Origin: Lachnospiraceae bacterium
GTDB taxonomy: Bacteria; Bacillota; Clostridia; Lachnospirales; Lachnospiraceae
Length of the DNA stretch: 64,000 bases
Assembly (NCBI GenBank): GCA_021770785.1
Contig: JAETQH010000019.1
Coordinates: 1-64,000, forward strand
Direction of reading: 5' to 3'
Shown piece by piece: positions 44,213 through 52,644 of this stretch. The translations under genes and the position numbers were made by a program. The notes below the pieces were generated by a model. It saw nothing but the letters and a program-made list of their open reading frames with translations, made no database searches and was not told the origin of the DNA. Within the stretch, counting starts at the first letter, position 1. Each line of letters opens with the position of its first letter.

Positions 44213-46000
44213 TTATAACCGTGTATCCCACATGCCGCAGAAGCTGTCCACCGGGTCCTCCCCCTTAAACGCCTCTTTTCCTGCCATCAGCTTCTCCACC
44301 AGCGCATCAAAGGTCTGGTCATCGCTGTCATAGGTATTGATATAGGTTCTTGCCTGGGGAATATCCGCCAGAACGAAGGGCTGTCCACAGCCAACTATCA
44401 CAACCGGAAGCTCATGCACATACCAGGGGATTTCCCCTCCGCCCTTGCTCATGCCAAAGCCCGGTCTTGCCACAGGCTGAAAGCCTCCTGCAATATCCAC
44501 CAGAGTGATAATCAAATCCTGATTCTCCCGGAATTCCTTAATCTCCGTCTTTCCGGCAAAATACATATTAATATCCACCTTTTCCCCTGCAGCTGCTTTC
44601 TTTGCCAACACATCAAGAGGGCTTTCGTAAATGAAAGCGTCAAAGCCTTTTTCTATCAACTTGTCACGGAGACGTTCCGCCGGGCTCTTCTTGCCGCCTC
44701 CCATAAATTTCGCCATCATAGCCCCCATGGCTCCTGCGGAAAGCCCGCTGACCGATACAATCATGATTCTCTTATACCGCTCGGGAATCATCGGAAGTAC
44801 ATCCTCATCCCGGTATTTTACAAGGGTGATTGCCTGATCGGAAATTTCCCTTGCCACTGCTTTGTGTTCTTCGCAGCCGATAACCTGCTCCATGACGGTT
44901 CTCGGCGGTACAATCTCTGTCTTTGCCTTTTTGTGCAGTCCCATATGGGCTTTTAACGCAAGAATACGGTGCAGTGCGTCAGAGAGACGTTCCTCAGTAA
45001 TCACGCCGCTGCGGTAGCCCTCCATCATGCTGTTAAAATCCTCGTCCATCTCGTTAAAGAACAGGAACATATCCACGCCTGCCGCAATGGTGTGGGGCAG
45101 CATTTCACTCCGCTTCATCCGGCAGGTCAGCCCTACCATGTGGGAAGCGTCAGTAAGTACCATGCCGTTAAAGCCTAATTTTTTCCGCAACAGCCCCTGA
45201 ATCAGTTCCGGGGAAAGGGTCGCAGGCTGGATATCCTCGTCCTTAATCTCCGGATTGAAATATCTGGTATAGGCGGGCTGCATGATATGTCCTGCCATAA
45301 TTGCCTCTAAACCGTTGTCAATCAAATTCCGGTATACTTTTCCAAAGCTGGCATCCCACTCCTCACAGGTCATGGTGTTGACGCTGTTTGCCACGTGCTG
45401 GTCACGGAAATCCAGACCGTCTCCCGGAAAATGTTTTGCTGCACAGCAAAAGCCCTCGTTGGTATGGGCACCGTCTAAATATGCCTTCGTCATCTCACAG
45501 ACCTGCTCCACATTATTTCCGTAAGTGCGCAGCCCAATCACCGGATTTTCCCAGTTGTACAAAATGTCGCTGACGGGGGCAAAGGAGAGATTACAGCCCA
45601 CGGTTGCCGCCTCCTTATTGGAAATCCTGCCCAGCTCATAAGCATATTTTTTATCCCTGGTGGCGCCGATTTTCGTCTGGGGCGCAATCATGGTTCCGTC
45701 GGTGCAGGCGCCGTTTCCGCCGTTTTCCGTATTACATGCAATAATGAGGGGTATCTTGCTGTTCTCCTGCAGAATGCGATTCTGCTCATGTACTTCCTCT
45801 CCCTTTGCCGGATTGTAGCGGATACCGCCGATGTGGTATTTTTCCACCGTCATTTTCAGGTAATCCTCTTCCCGGGACGTTCCCATATTAAAAAATAACT
45901 GACCGATTTTTTCCTCAATGCTCATGCCCGCAATGGTGTCCTCCACCCACTGGCAAGCCTCGTCATCTAAGTAAAACGGTTTTGCTTTCATATCCACCAT
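44213..46000 (-). CDS. GH3-family glycosidase (NagZ-like catalytic dyad)
   Basis: This 595-residue glycoside hydrolase family 3 protein has AAKHFPGDG, followed by FRDQH, a D-x-H dyad like the acid/base of NagZ-type N-acetylhexosaminidases. The nucleophile Asp is in GMVLTDASHMVGL. A C-terminal alpha/beta domain follows (about 380-595). There is no signal peptide, so it acts in the cytoplasm. It lies 18 bases after a HAD gene in the uxuA-uxuB operon. It may release a uronic acid or hexosamine from an imported oligosaccharide. The substrate is unresolved. Confidence 0.82.
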   Translation of the reverse strand: MVDMKAKPFYLDDEACQWVEDTIAGMSIEEKIGQLFFNMGTSREEDYLKMTVEKYHIGGIRYNPAKGEEVHEQNRILQENSKIPLIIACNTENGGNGACTDGTMIAPQTKIGATRDKKYAYELGRISNKEAATVGCNLSFAPVSDILYNWENPVIGLRTYGNNVEQVCEMTKAYLDGAHTNEGFCCAAKHFPGDGLDFRDQHVANSVNTMTCEEWDASFGKVYRNLIDNGLEAIMAGHIMQPAYTRYFNPEIKDEDIQPATLSPELIQGLLRKKLGFNGMVLTDASHMVGLTCRMKRSEMLPHTIAAGVDMFLFFNEMDEDFNSMMEGYRSGVITEERLSDALHRILALKAHMGLHKKAKTEIVPPRTVMEQVIGCEEHKAVAREISDQAITLVKYRDEDVLPMIPERYKRIMIVSVSGLSAGAMGAMMAKFMGGGKKSPAERLRDKLIEKGFDAFIYESPLDVLAKKAAAGEKVDINMYFAGKTEIKEFRENQDLIITLVDIAGGFQPVARPGFGMSKGGGEIPWYVHELPVVIVGCGQPFVLADIPQARTYINTYDSDDQTFDALVEKLMAGKEAFKGEDPVDSFCGMWDTRL

Positions 46001-46018
46001 AGTAAAAATCCCCTCTCC

Positions 46019-46858
46019 TTACATTCCTAAATTTTGTTTAAATTCTGCAATAAGCTGCTGCTGGTAAGCCGAATCAAAGCTTCCCTCCATCAGCTTGGGA
46101 AATGCCTCCTGTGCCAGTCTTTCCCAGCTTTCTCCCTCTTTATTCACCAGAACCGGATAAAACCAGACGCCGTTTTTTTCCGCAGCTTCCATATCGCCCG
46201 GCGCATCTCCCACCATCAGTACCTTTTCCGGCGCATAGCCTATTGCCTTTAATTCTCCGATGCAGAATGCCTTAGAACCTGCCTCCTGGGTCAGCAGCAC
46301 ACGGCAGTCCTCCGATAAACGGTGTTTCTGCCACTCCGCCTCCACCGCCTCTTTATTGGCGGAGGAAACTGCCGCCAAATCCGCCTGACGGCACATCTGA
46401 TCCATAGTTTCCTTTACATGGTCAAAGGGCTTATCCTCCGCCGGAAGCCCGTGAATGGCCCGGTTGGTACGGATGCTCCAAAGCAGGGCAAGCTCCACGC
46501 ATCCATTCTCCGTTCTCTGGGAAAATGACATCAGCGCAGGGTTGGAAAGCTCCTTTGCCTCCCTGGTCCATGCCGCAAATTCCTCTAACCCTTCCGTTTC
46601 GCAAAGGCCTCTTTTTTCCACCTCCAGCAGAGCCAACGCCAGCCCCTTAAAGCGGTTAATGCCCCTGGTACCGGAATACAGGTTAATCGAAAGCCATAGC
46701 TCCATGCACTCGTCAAAATGTTCTTCCAGCCCATAGGTATAAATCCACTGGGGGCCAAAGCATTTCCGGTGCTTTACCTCCATGGTGTCCATAGCGCAGC
46801 CGTCACTGTCAATGCACACCATAAATTCACTTTTTCTCTCAAAGTCAAAATATCCCAT
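46019..46858 (-). CDS. HAD-superfamily phosphatase
   Basis: This 279-residue protein starts MGYFDFERKSEF and has the nucleophile motif VCIDSDGCAMD, a helical cap and motif IV VLMVGDAPGDMEAAEKNG. Start at 46858 follows GGGAGG. The family dephosphorylates small sugar phosphates. It sits between the SDR oxidoreductase and the GH3 gene in the uronate operon, and its substrate is not evident. Confidence 0.8.
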   Translation of the reverse strand: MGYFDFERKSEFMVCIDSDGCAMDTMEVKHRKCFGPQWIYTYGLEEHFDECMELWLSINLYSGTRGINRFKGLALALLEVEKRGLCETEGLEEFAAWTREAKELSNPALMSFSQRTENGCVELALLWSIRTNRAIHGLPAEDKPFDHVKETMDQMCRQADLAAVSSANKEAVEAEWQKHRLSEDCRVLLTQEAGSKAFCIGELKAIGYAPEKVLMVGDAPGDMEAAEKNGVWFYPVLVNKEGESWERLAQEAFPKLMEGSFDSAYQQQLIAEFKQNLGM

Positions 46859-46887
46859 CCAAACCTCCCAGAGCAAACCTTCAGACA

Positions 46888-46920
46888 TGCCGTCGGGGCG
46901 GCATGTCGTCCCGACGGCAT
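46888..46920 (-). other. Intercistronic hairpin between uxuB and the HAD gene
   Basis: ATGCCGTCGGG and CCCGACGGCAT pair perfectly (11 bp) around a GC-rich 11-nt loop. No T-run follows. It may set different message levels for uxuA-uxuB and the genes after them. Confidence 0.55.
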
Positions 46921-46948
46921 GGACGCCATCAGTGCCATTCTTCACACC

Positions 46949-47794
46949 TTACACTCCTGAATATGCGGCGAATGCCCCGTCAATCGGAATACATGCCCCA
47001 TTGACAAATCCGCTTGCCTCTTCACAGGCTAAAAACAGCACGGAGCCGATTAACTCTTCCACCTCTCCGAAACGGTTCATCGGCGTGTTGTTTAAAATCT
47101 TGCCGGTTCTGGCAGTGGGGGTACCGTCCTCGTTAAACAGAAGCTTTGCATTCTGCTGGGTGGAGAAAAATCCCGGTGCGATGGCGTTGCAACGGATTCC
47201 CACCTTGGAGAAATGAACCGCCAACCACTCGGTGAAGTTAGAGATGGCAGCCTTTGCCCCGGAGTATGCCGGAATTTTCGTCAGCGGTGTGTAAGCATTC
47301 ATGGAAGAAATATTGATAATGCTTGCGCCCTTTTTATTCACCATATCCATGGCAAATACCTGAGTAGGAATCAAAGTCCCCATAAAATTCAGGCTGAATA
47401 CAAAGGAAACACCGTCCGCATCCAAATCAAAGAAAGTTTTCATCTTGCCTAAATCCTCCGGCTGGAAATACTCATCATCCGTGGTAGCCTTGGGATTATT
47501 TCCTCCTGCACCATTAATTAAAATATCGCAGGTTCCAAAATCCTCTGCAATCAAATCTCTTGCCGCCTTTACGCTGTCTTTCTCCAGTACATTACATTTA
47601 TAGCCCTTTGCAATATAACCTTTTTCCACAATGGCATCTGCATTTTTCTTTGCCGCCTCTTCATTTAAGTCAAGCATCGCCACCTTAGCCCCTGTCATCG
47701 CCATCGCCTCTGCCAGCACGGAGCAAATCACACCGCCTGCTCCTGTCACTACAACTACTTTGTCCTTCAAATCAATCTGAAATGGTAATTTCAT
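46949..47794 (-). CDS. uxuB: SDR-type D-mannonate oxidoreductase (fructuronate reductase)
   Basis: This 281-residue short-chain dehydrogenase has the nucleotide site VVTGAGGVICSVLAEA, NAG-type INGAGG, active-site Ser in INISSMNAY and the Y-x-x-x-K dyad in AYSGAKAA. Length and order after uxuA match the SDR D-mannonate oxidoreductases of Firmicutes (YjmF-type), which interconvert D-fructuronate and D-mannonate with NAD(H). AGGAGGG precedes ATG. Confidence 0.85.
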   Translation of the reverse strand: MKLPFQIDLKDKVVVVTGAGGVICSVLAEAMAMTGAKVAMLDLNEEAAKKNADAIVEKGYIAKGYKCNVLEKDSVKAARDLIAEDFGTCDILINGAGGNNPKATTDDEYFQPEDLGKMKTFFDLDADGVSFVFSLNFMGTLIPTQVFAMDMVNKKGASIINISSMNAYTPLTKIPAYSGAKAAISNFTEWLAVHFSKVGIRCNAIAPGFFSTQQNAKLLFNEDGTPTARTGKILNNTPMNRFGEVEELIGSVLFLACEEASGFVNGACIPIDGAFAAYSGV

Positions 47795-47836
47795 ACGTTT
47801 TCCCTCCTAATAATATGTGCCTGTTATTCTTACTAT

Positions 47837-48889
47837 CTATTTTCGTGAAGATTTCTCCACTGCCTCCCAGAGTCCGTTAATATAAGTAGCGCCCAACGCA
47901 CGGTCATAAAGCCCATATCCCGGTCTCCCTGTCTCGCCCCAGATCATACGTCCATGGTCCGGTCTGATATATCCGGTAAATCCGTTTTCATACAGCGCTT
48001 TCACAATCTCATACATATCCAATGAACCGCAGCAGGAGAGGTGCGCCCTCTCTTCAAATCCATTCTCCAACACCGCCACATTTCTCAGATGTGCGAAATG
48101 CACACGCCCCATCGCCGTATATTTCGCAGCCATCGCCACCACATCATTCTTGTTCGAGCAGCCCAGAGAACCGGTACATAAGGTAATGCCGTTATGAGGG
48201 TCGTCCACCAGTTTCAGGAAACGGTCAATATTCTCCTGGCAGGTAATGATTCTCGGCAGCCCGAAAATACTCCAACAGGGATCATCCTCATGAATCGCCA
48301 TATTCACATCGCACTCCGCAGCCACCGGAATCACCTTCTGCAGGAAATACTGTAAGTTGTCCCACAGCTGGTCCTCCGACATCGCATTGTACTCCGCCAC
48401 CACATTTTTCAATTCCTCTCTCGTATAACTAGAATCCCATCCCGGCAGCGTTAAATCACTGTCACTCTCCAGAGGATTCACCGCATCCACCTGCTCCTGA
48501 TAATAAACCAAAGAAGTAGAACCATCCGGCAGCACATGGTCTAACTGCGTTCTCGTCCAGTCAAACACAGGCATAAAATTATAACAGATACATTTCACCC
48601 CTGCCTTCGCCACCCGACGGATATTCTCACAATAATTCTCAATATACTTATCCCTCGTCGGCTTGCCGAGTTTGATATCCTCATGCACCGGAATACTCTC
48701 AATCACCTCAAAGTGAAGTCCCTTTTCCTCTACCAGTTTCTTTAATCTGGCAATACTTTCCTCACTCCAAACCTCACCCACAGGCACGTCATAAACTGCC
48801 GTTACAATCGAGTGCATCCCCGGAATCTGACGGATATGATCCAACGTCACCTTGTCATCTTCTCCATACCAGCGAAATGATAATTTCAT
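47837..48889 (-). CDS. uxuA: Mannonate dehydratase UxuA
   Basis: This 350-residue mannonate dehydratase starts [24 protein letters not shown]. Conserved blocks with metal and substrate ligands include [45 protein letters not shown] and [11 protein letters not shown]. It makes 2-keto-3-deoxygluconate, later phosphorylated and cleaved by the KDPG aldolase. Start at 48889 follows GGAGG by 5 bases; an in-frame ATG at 48901 overlaps that site. It is first gene in its operon, under the operator-bearing promoter at 48953-48981. Confidence 0.93.
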   Translation of the reverse strand: MKLSFRWYGEDDKVTLDHIRQIPGMHSIVTAVYDVPVGEVWSEESIARLKKLVEEKGLHFEVIESIPVHEDIKLGKPTRDKYIENYCENIRRVAKAGVKCICYNFMPVFDWTRTQLDHVLPDGSTSLVYYQEQVDAVNPLESDSDLTLPGWDSSYTREELKNVVAEYNAMSEDQLWDNLQYFLQKVIPVAAECDVNMAIHEDDPCWSIFGLPRIITCQENIDRFLKLVDDPHNGITLCTGSLGCSNKNDVVAMAAKYTAMGRVHFAHLRNVAVLENGFEERAHLSCCGSLDMYEIVKALYENGFTGYIRPDHGRMIWGETGRPGYGLYDRALGATYINGLWEAVEKSSRK

Positions 48890-48952
48890 AGCATCCTCCA
48901 TTCTGCAAACCGGACCTCACCGTGTCCCGGCTTTGCTTTTATTTATACTATC

Positions 48953-48981
48953 ACTATAGCACCCTTGTATACAAGTAGCAA
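48953..48981 (-). promoter_or_regulatory. uxuA promoter with operator in the spacer
   Basis: Minus-strand TTGCTA (48976-48981), 17 bases and TATAGT (48953-48958). CTTGTATACAAG (48964-48975) begins directly after the -35. The layout is almost identical to the symporter promoter, strong evidence for shared repression. Confidence 0.85.
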
Positions 48982-49088
48982 CCTTTTTTTTATTTTTTAT
49001 GTTTCCACCATATACAGCCCTTTGTTTTTGTCAATATTGCACAATTCCATTCCCCGTCTTCCGCCCCTCTCCCTTCCCGTTCTTCAAA

Positions 49089-49100
49089 CTTGTATACAAG
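49089..49100. promoter_or_regulatory. CTTGTATACAAG operator, uxuA/gntR intergenic
   Basis: Perfect palindrome, within ACTTGTATACAAGT, 125 bases from the uxuA spacer site and upstream of gntR. Confidence 0.75.
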
Positions 49101-49242
49101 TTTCCTTCCCTTCCATTTTTCTATTTTTCCCCCTATAGTTTCCCCACATCTCCCTTTTCTATGTATCTTTCATTCTGCAAAATCTCCCAACAACAACAGT
49201 TTTTCAGAATCTAACCGTTCCCCACACCAGTGTCAGCAAAAG

Positions 49243-49537
49243 GGATTCGGGCGGCAAAAGCGGCAGAGAGGGGAGGCGGCAGCGGGCAGTCCGGAAGTGT
49301 GACCATGGGAAGAGATTAGATGTTCTTAGAAATCTGCCCGATACCCAGTAACGCCCAGCCATGGACGGCTGGGCGAGGTACAACGCCGACATGGAGGTCG
49401 GCTTTGTACCGTTTACGTCCCGCCTCCGTTACCCTTGGCAGCAGATTTCTTAGAACATCTTATCTCTGTACATCGTCACACCCCCAGACTGCCCGCTGCC
49501 GCCTCCCCTCTCTGCCCGCTTTTGCCGCCCGAATCCC
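49243..49537. repeat. Giant imperfect hairpin with two internal stem-loops
   Basis: Arms of about 95 bases (49243-49338 and 49435-49537) are inverted copies with few mismatches. The centre folds into CCCAGCC-ATGGAC-GGCTGGG (49353-49372) and GGTACAA-c-GCCGAC-ATGGAG-GTCGGC-t-TTGTACC (49377-49410), both with ATGGA loops. GC-rich in an AT-rich gap. It looks like a miniature palindromic repeat element or a large structured RNA, not a gene. Confidence 0.75.
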
Positions 49538-49599
49538 GTCCCCTCCAAAACTTTTCATTGTATTTTCCCCCACCAAGCATTATTATTAGTAATGTATTC

Positions 49600-49605
49600 T
49601 ATAAT
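49600..49605 (+). promoter_or_regulatory. -10 element of gntR
   Basis: TATAAT 27 bases ahead of the gntR ATG, without a clear -35. It would give a leader of about 20 bases. Confidence 0.4.
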
Positions 49606-49632
49606 TTTCAAATGACAAGGGGCATAAGACTT

Positions 49633-50328
49633 ATGTACACAAAGAAACCCACCGGCACTTCCCAAGGTGTCTATGAAAAATTAAAAGAGCAGATTTTACA
49701 CTTAGAACTCCCTCCCGGCTCTGCCATCAGCGAAATTGACACTGCCGCCAAATACGAAATTTCCCGAACTCCCGTCCGTGATGCCTTTAAAATGTTAGAG
49801 AGCGAAGGACTTTTAGAAATCAAACCTCATATAGGAACTTTCGTTTCCCTGATTGACTTAAATATGATTTCCGACATCTTATATATGCGGGAAGTCTTAG
49901 AGCAGGCCGTTCTAAAGGATTTATCCCTAAGCTATGACAAGTCCCAGGAATTTAAAATCCAGCTGCTTCTTCAGCAGCAGTGGGACTTAATCCACTCCGA
50001 ACTCCCTGACGATGAACTGAGCCGTGCCTTTATTATCAGCGACAATGATTTCCATAAAATGCTTTACACCATCGCCGGAAAAAAAAATGTCATATCCTTC
50101 TTTAACTCCATCAATTCACAGTATGAGCGTTTCCGTACGTTTTTAAATCTGGGAGGAAGGGAGGGCTTAGAGCAGCTCTGCAAGGACCATGAATTTATCT
50201 GGAAATGTATTTCCACCCAGGACTTAGACGGGCTCTCCACTGCAATTTCCCACCATATCTATGACGGTTTTAATTCCAGCACGGAGGTTGTCAGTAAACA
50301 CCCTGATTTTTTCCGCTCCCTGACTTAA
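49633..50328 (+). CDS. GntR-family (FadR/UxuR-type) regulator of uronate genes
   Basis: This 231-residue regulator has an N-terminal winged helix (GVYEKLKEQILHLELPPGSAISE, YEISRTPVRDAFKMLESEGLLE) and a C-terminal FCD-type helical sensor with metal-binding-like histidines (NDFHKMLY, CKDHEFIW, AISHHIYDG). ATG at 49633 follows AAGGGG. It is divergent from uxuA. The five CTTGTATACAAG-type sites are its likely targets, with a hexuronate-derived inducer. Its 3' end is duplicated at 53315-53407. Confidence 0.88.
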   Translation: MYTKKPTGTSQGVYEKLKEQILHLELPPGSAISEIDTAAKYEISRTPVRDAFKMLESEGLLEIKPHIGTFVSLIDLNMISDILYMREVLEQAVLKDLSLSYDKSQEFKIQLLLQQQWDLIHSELPDDELSRAFIISDNDFHKMLYTIAGKKNVISFFNSINSQYERFRTFLNLGGREGLEQLCKDHEFIWKCISTQDLDGLSTAISHHIYDGFNSSTEVVSKHPDFFRSLT

Positions 50329-50365
50329 ACGAACCATTCTTTTAAAATACAGCTTCCTGCATAGG

Positions 50366-50409
50366 ATGCAAAAACCGCAGGTAATCCGGGTTACCTGCGG
50401 TTTTTGCAT
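50366..50409 (+). terminator. Terminator of gntR, shared with HPt gene
   Basis: ATGCAAAAACCGCAGGTAA pairs perfectly over 19 bp with its complement across a 6-nt loop. T5 is present in both directions. Confidence 0.9.
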
Positions 50410-50427
50410 GTGCGCCTTGCGGCGCAC
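50410..50427. repeat. GTGCGCC-TTGC-GGCGCAC palindrome, copy 2
   Basis: Identical to the unit at 30608-30625 and in the same position relative to the upstream gene, immediately after its terminator. Confidence 0.7.
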
Positions 50428-50504
50428 GATTTAATACGCGATAAGAAAACTGCGCACAAAGGAATGCTTTCTTCCTGCTGCAGCTCCTTCTATCAGACCT
50501 CAGC

Positions 50505-50855
50505 TTAGGAAACGGAACGCTCAATTACGCTTAACAAGCCTTCCTGCTCTCTCTCAATCTCCCTCAGCTGGTCATCTAAGGTGTGATAGTCACCTCTGCG
50601 CAAATCCTTCACCATGCTGCTGGCCTTTGCAAAAAGCGGGGAAAAACCCAGCGTTCCGCAAAGTCCCTTCAGGGCATGTATCTGTTCAAAAACCTCTTTG
50701 TAGTCTTCCTTTTCTAAGGATGCCTGCGCTTCCCTCACATGGGTGTCTTCCCTGAATCTTAACAGATATTTCTGATACAGTTCTTCTTTTCCTGCAAACT
50801 GCAACAGTCCTGCAGCATAATCAACACCAGCCTGCTCTAACGCTTCTCTATTCAT
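50505..50855 (-). CDS. Stand-alone HPt phosphotransfer protein
   Basis: This 116-residue four-helix HPt protein has the phosphoacceptor His in QIHALKGLCGTLGF near residue 60. It could take phosphate from the receiver of a hybrid kinase that lacks its own HPt, such as the one at 30704-33760. AAGGGG precedes ATG. A truncated copy of its first 37 residues lies at 53482-53595. Confidence 0.85.
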   Translation of the reverse strand: MNREALEQAGVDYAAGLLQFAGKEELYQKYLLRFREDTHVREAQASLEKEDYKEVFEQIHALKGLCGTLGFSPLFAKASSMVKDLRRGDYHTLDDQLREIEREQEGLLSVIERSVS

Positions 50856-50952
50856 AAAACCCCTTCTCTTTCACCTCTATTTTCGTAATTCTATTTGTAT
50901 TTTGGACTAAAAATAGGAACGTGTCAAGAAGTATTACGTTTTCTTAGCGTTA

Positions 50953-50998
50953 TCTTATTTCTTCATTTTGGGCTGGAAGATAATGCTGGCAATATAGC
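50953..50998 (-). pseudogene. Displaced 3' end of spoVAE
   Basis: These 46 bases are identical to the last 44 coding bases of spoVAE plus two downstream bases (54665-54710), giving YIASIIFQPKMKK-stop. They mark the left duplication boundary of the sigma-factor island. Confidence 0.9.
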
Positions 50999-51011
50999 TG
51001 AAAGTCTATTT

Positions 51012-51653
51012 TTATACAATCATATATACATTTCCGCCGCCAGCTGTAAATGTACATTTAACTGTATACTTTGTTGCTGAAGTTACATTAGCGCTTAAAT
51101 ATTTTAAACATGTCCATGTGCATGAAGCATTTTTTTTATCTCCTGAAAATTCAACTGTACATGAATTTGACTTATACGCCGGGTATGAGTTTATTGTGGA
51201 ACCAGTTGCCGACACATCGCCTGTATAAATTGTTGAACCGCTTACTGTTGTTGTATATGCTTTTAAGTACAAGGAATTATTTCCATCATAATAATATCTT
51301 TGAGTACCTAATGTTGACCGGAGATTAATACTTCCATCTGCAATTTCCTGAAGTGGTTTTCTCATTTTTTCATCTAAATTTTTTTCCTGCTGATAAGCAT
51401 TTCTAATATATGCTTCGAATTCCTCCATTGTCATATCAGTGAAGTATGCCACCATTTCATCATAGGAAAAACCGTCAGTTGGCTGTAATTGATAGTCTGT
51501 CCCCATTTCCTCATTCAACTGCCCTAATTTAGTCTCATAAGCCGCAAACTCATCATATGAAACTTCACCGGCGAAAGCCTCCGCTTCTTGAAACAATAGT
51601 ATTCCTATTGTAATCATTACAACAGTTACAACATTTTTAATTCTTTTTACCAT
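51012..51653 (-). CDS. Secreted protein of unknown function in the sigma island
   Basis: This 213-residue protein has a signal peptide (MVKRIKNVVTVVMITIGILL, cleavage near AEAFAG). An acidic helical part (to about 100) follows, then a beta-rich Ser/Thr/Tyr tail with four cysteines in SNSCTVEF, NASCTWTCLKY and YTVKCTF. I do not recognise a family. GGGGGA precedes ATG. It is the last gene after the sigma and anti-sigma genes, so it may be their output or an exported toxin-like or stress protein. Codon use is clearly AT-rich. Confidence 0.7.
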   Translation of the reverse strand: MVKRIKNVVTVVMITIGILLFQEAEAFAGEVSYDEFAAYETKLGQLNEEMGTDYQLQPTDGFSYDEMVAYFTDMTMEEFEAYIRNAYQQEKNLDEKMRKPLQEIADGSINLRSTLGTQRYYYDGNNSLYLKAYTTTVSGSTIYTGDVSATGSTINSYPAYKSNSCTVEFSGDKKNASCTWTCLKYLSANVTSATKYTVKCTFTAGGGNVYMIV

Positions 51654-51696
51654 ACGTAGTTCCCCCTAAAAAAAATATGTTATTTAGAGATTATTT

Positions 51697-52644
51697 CTAT
51701 AGTGACAACGTTATGATTTCACTTGTTGCAAGTTTCTCATCACTTTCTGTTTCATCGATGTCATAATTTATATCATAATCGATAGATATATTATTATTAA
51801 GACTTATAAGCTCCCCTTCCTCCGTTACCGCATATATTCCGTACTTTCCTCCCTTCTCAACGCTATATTCTATTTTCTCTATATCTGCCGGAAATTCTTT
51901 CGTTATCTTCTGATCATAATCATATAAATAGATACCTTTTATTTTTTTCGTTTCCAACAAACCTTGAATATTTTCCAATCTTATCGTACAAAATTCATCT
52001 ACAGAAACTGCATCCTTTCCATAATCCCTATAAACCAAATCGTTAGAAGCATACTGTACACTAGCACTAAAAAGAACTGCATTTTCTGAAATATTATTTA
52101 TACACCAGTAAAAGTTTCCGCTTTCTTCCGCAACTGCTTCATAATCCATACGCTTCGCTGAAACAGTCTTCTGCAGATAACTAAATTTCCCATTTACTAT
52201 ATATCCAATATCATAGCATATATCGGCACCCTCCATCGTCCCTTGCAAAAATATTGTGTCTCCATCAGAAACTGTCATATTAGAATCTAATACAATCATT
52301 TTTTTTTCATTCAAATGACTGTTTTTCGTTTCAAATAAATCCGCTGATTTTTCTAATTCAATGATTTCCACTGATTCTATCCCACTTATTTTACTTATTT
52401 CCTCTCTGCTTAATATATTGTAATGCATATCCCGTAAAGAAAATTTTACAAAACTAATGGCACAGATAATGCAAATCATCATTGCACAAATTGGTAATAG
52501 TATAAGACCTTTCTTTTTGTTCCCTAAATTCCGATTTAAAAACACAGGCTCTGCAGTCAGATTATTTATTACACGTTGTTCAAAATCTGCTGAAAACCTA
52601 ATTTTATCAAAAGCTTCCCTATATTCATCTCTCAAATAACTCAT
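51697..52644 (-). CDS. Membrane protein, probable anti-sigma factor
   Basis: This 315-residue protein has a cytoplasmic N-terminal 45 residues (FDKIRFSADFEQRVINNL, typical of anti-sigma starts), one TM helix (about 46-68) and a large extracellular domain with no motif I can name. The start overlaps the sigma-factor gene by 20 bases. The AGGAG site touches the ATG, so TTG three codons in is a possible start. Position and shape suggest it holds the sigma factor until an outside signal arrives. Confidence 0.72.
   Translation of the reverse strand: MSYLRDEYREAFDKIRFSADFEQRVINNLTAEPVFLNRNLGNKKKGLILLPICAMMICIICAISFVKFSLRDMHYNILSREEISKISGIESVEIIELEKSADLFETKNSHLNEKKMIVLDSNMTVSDGDTIFLQGTMEGADICYDIGYIVNGKFSYLQKTVSAKRMDYEAVAEESGNFYWCINNISENAVLFSASVQYASNDLVYRDYGKDAVSVDEFCTIRLENIQGLLETKKIKGIYLYDYDQKITKEFPADIEKIEYSVEKGGKYGIYAVTEEGELISLNNNISIDYDINYDIDETESDEKLATSEIITLSL

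Noticed and set aside
49320..49589. Frame inside the giant hairpin
   Set aside because: It follows the inverted-repeat structure and shows no protein features.
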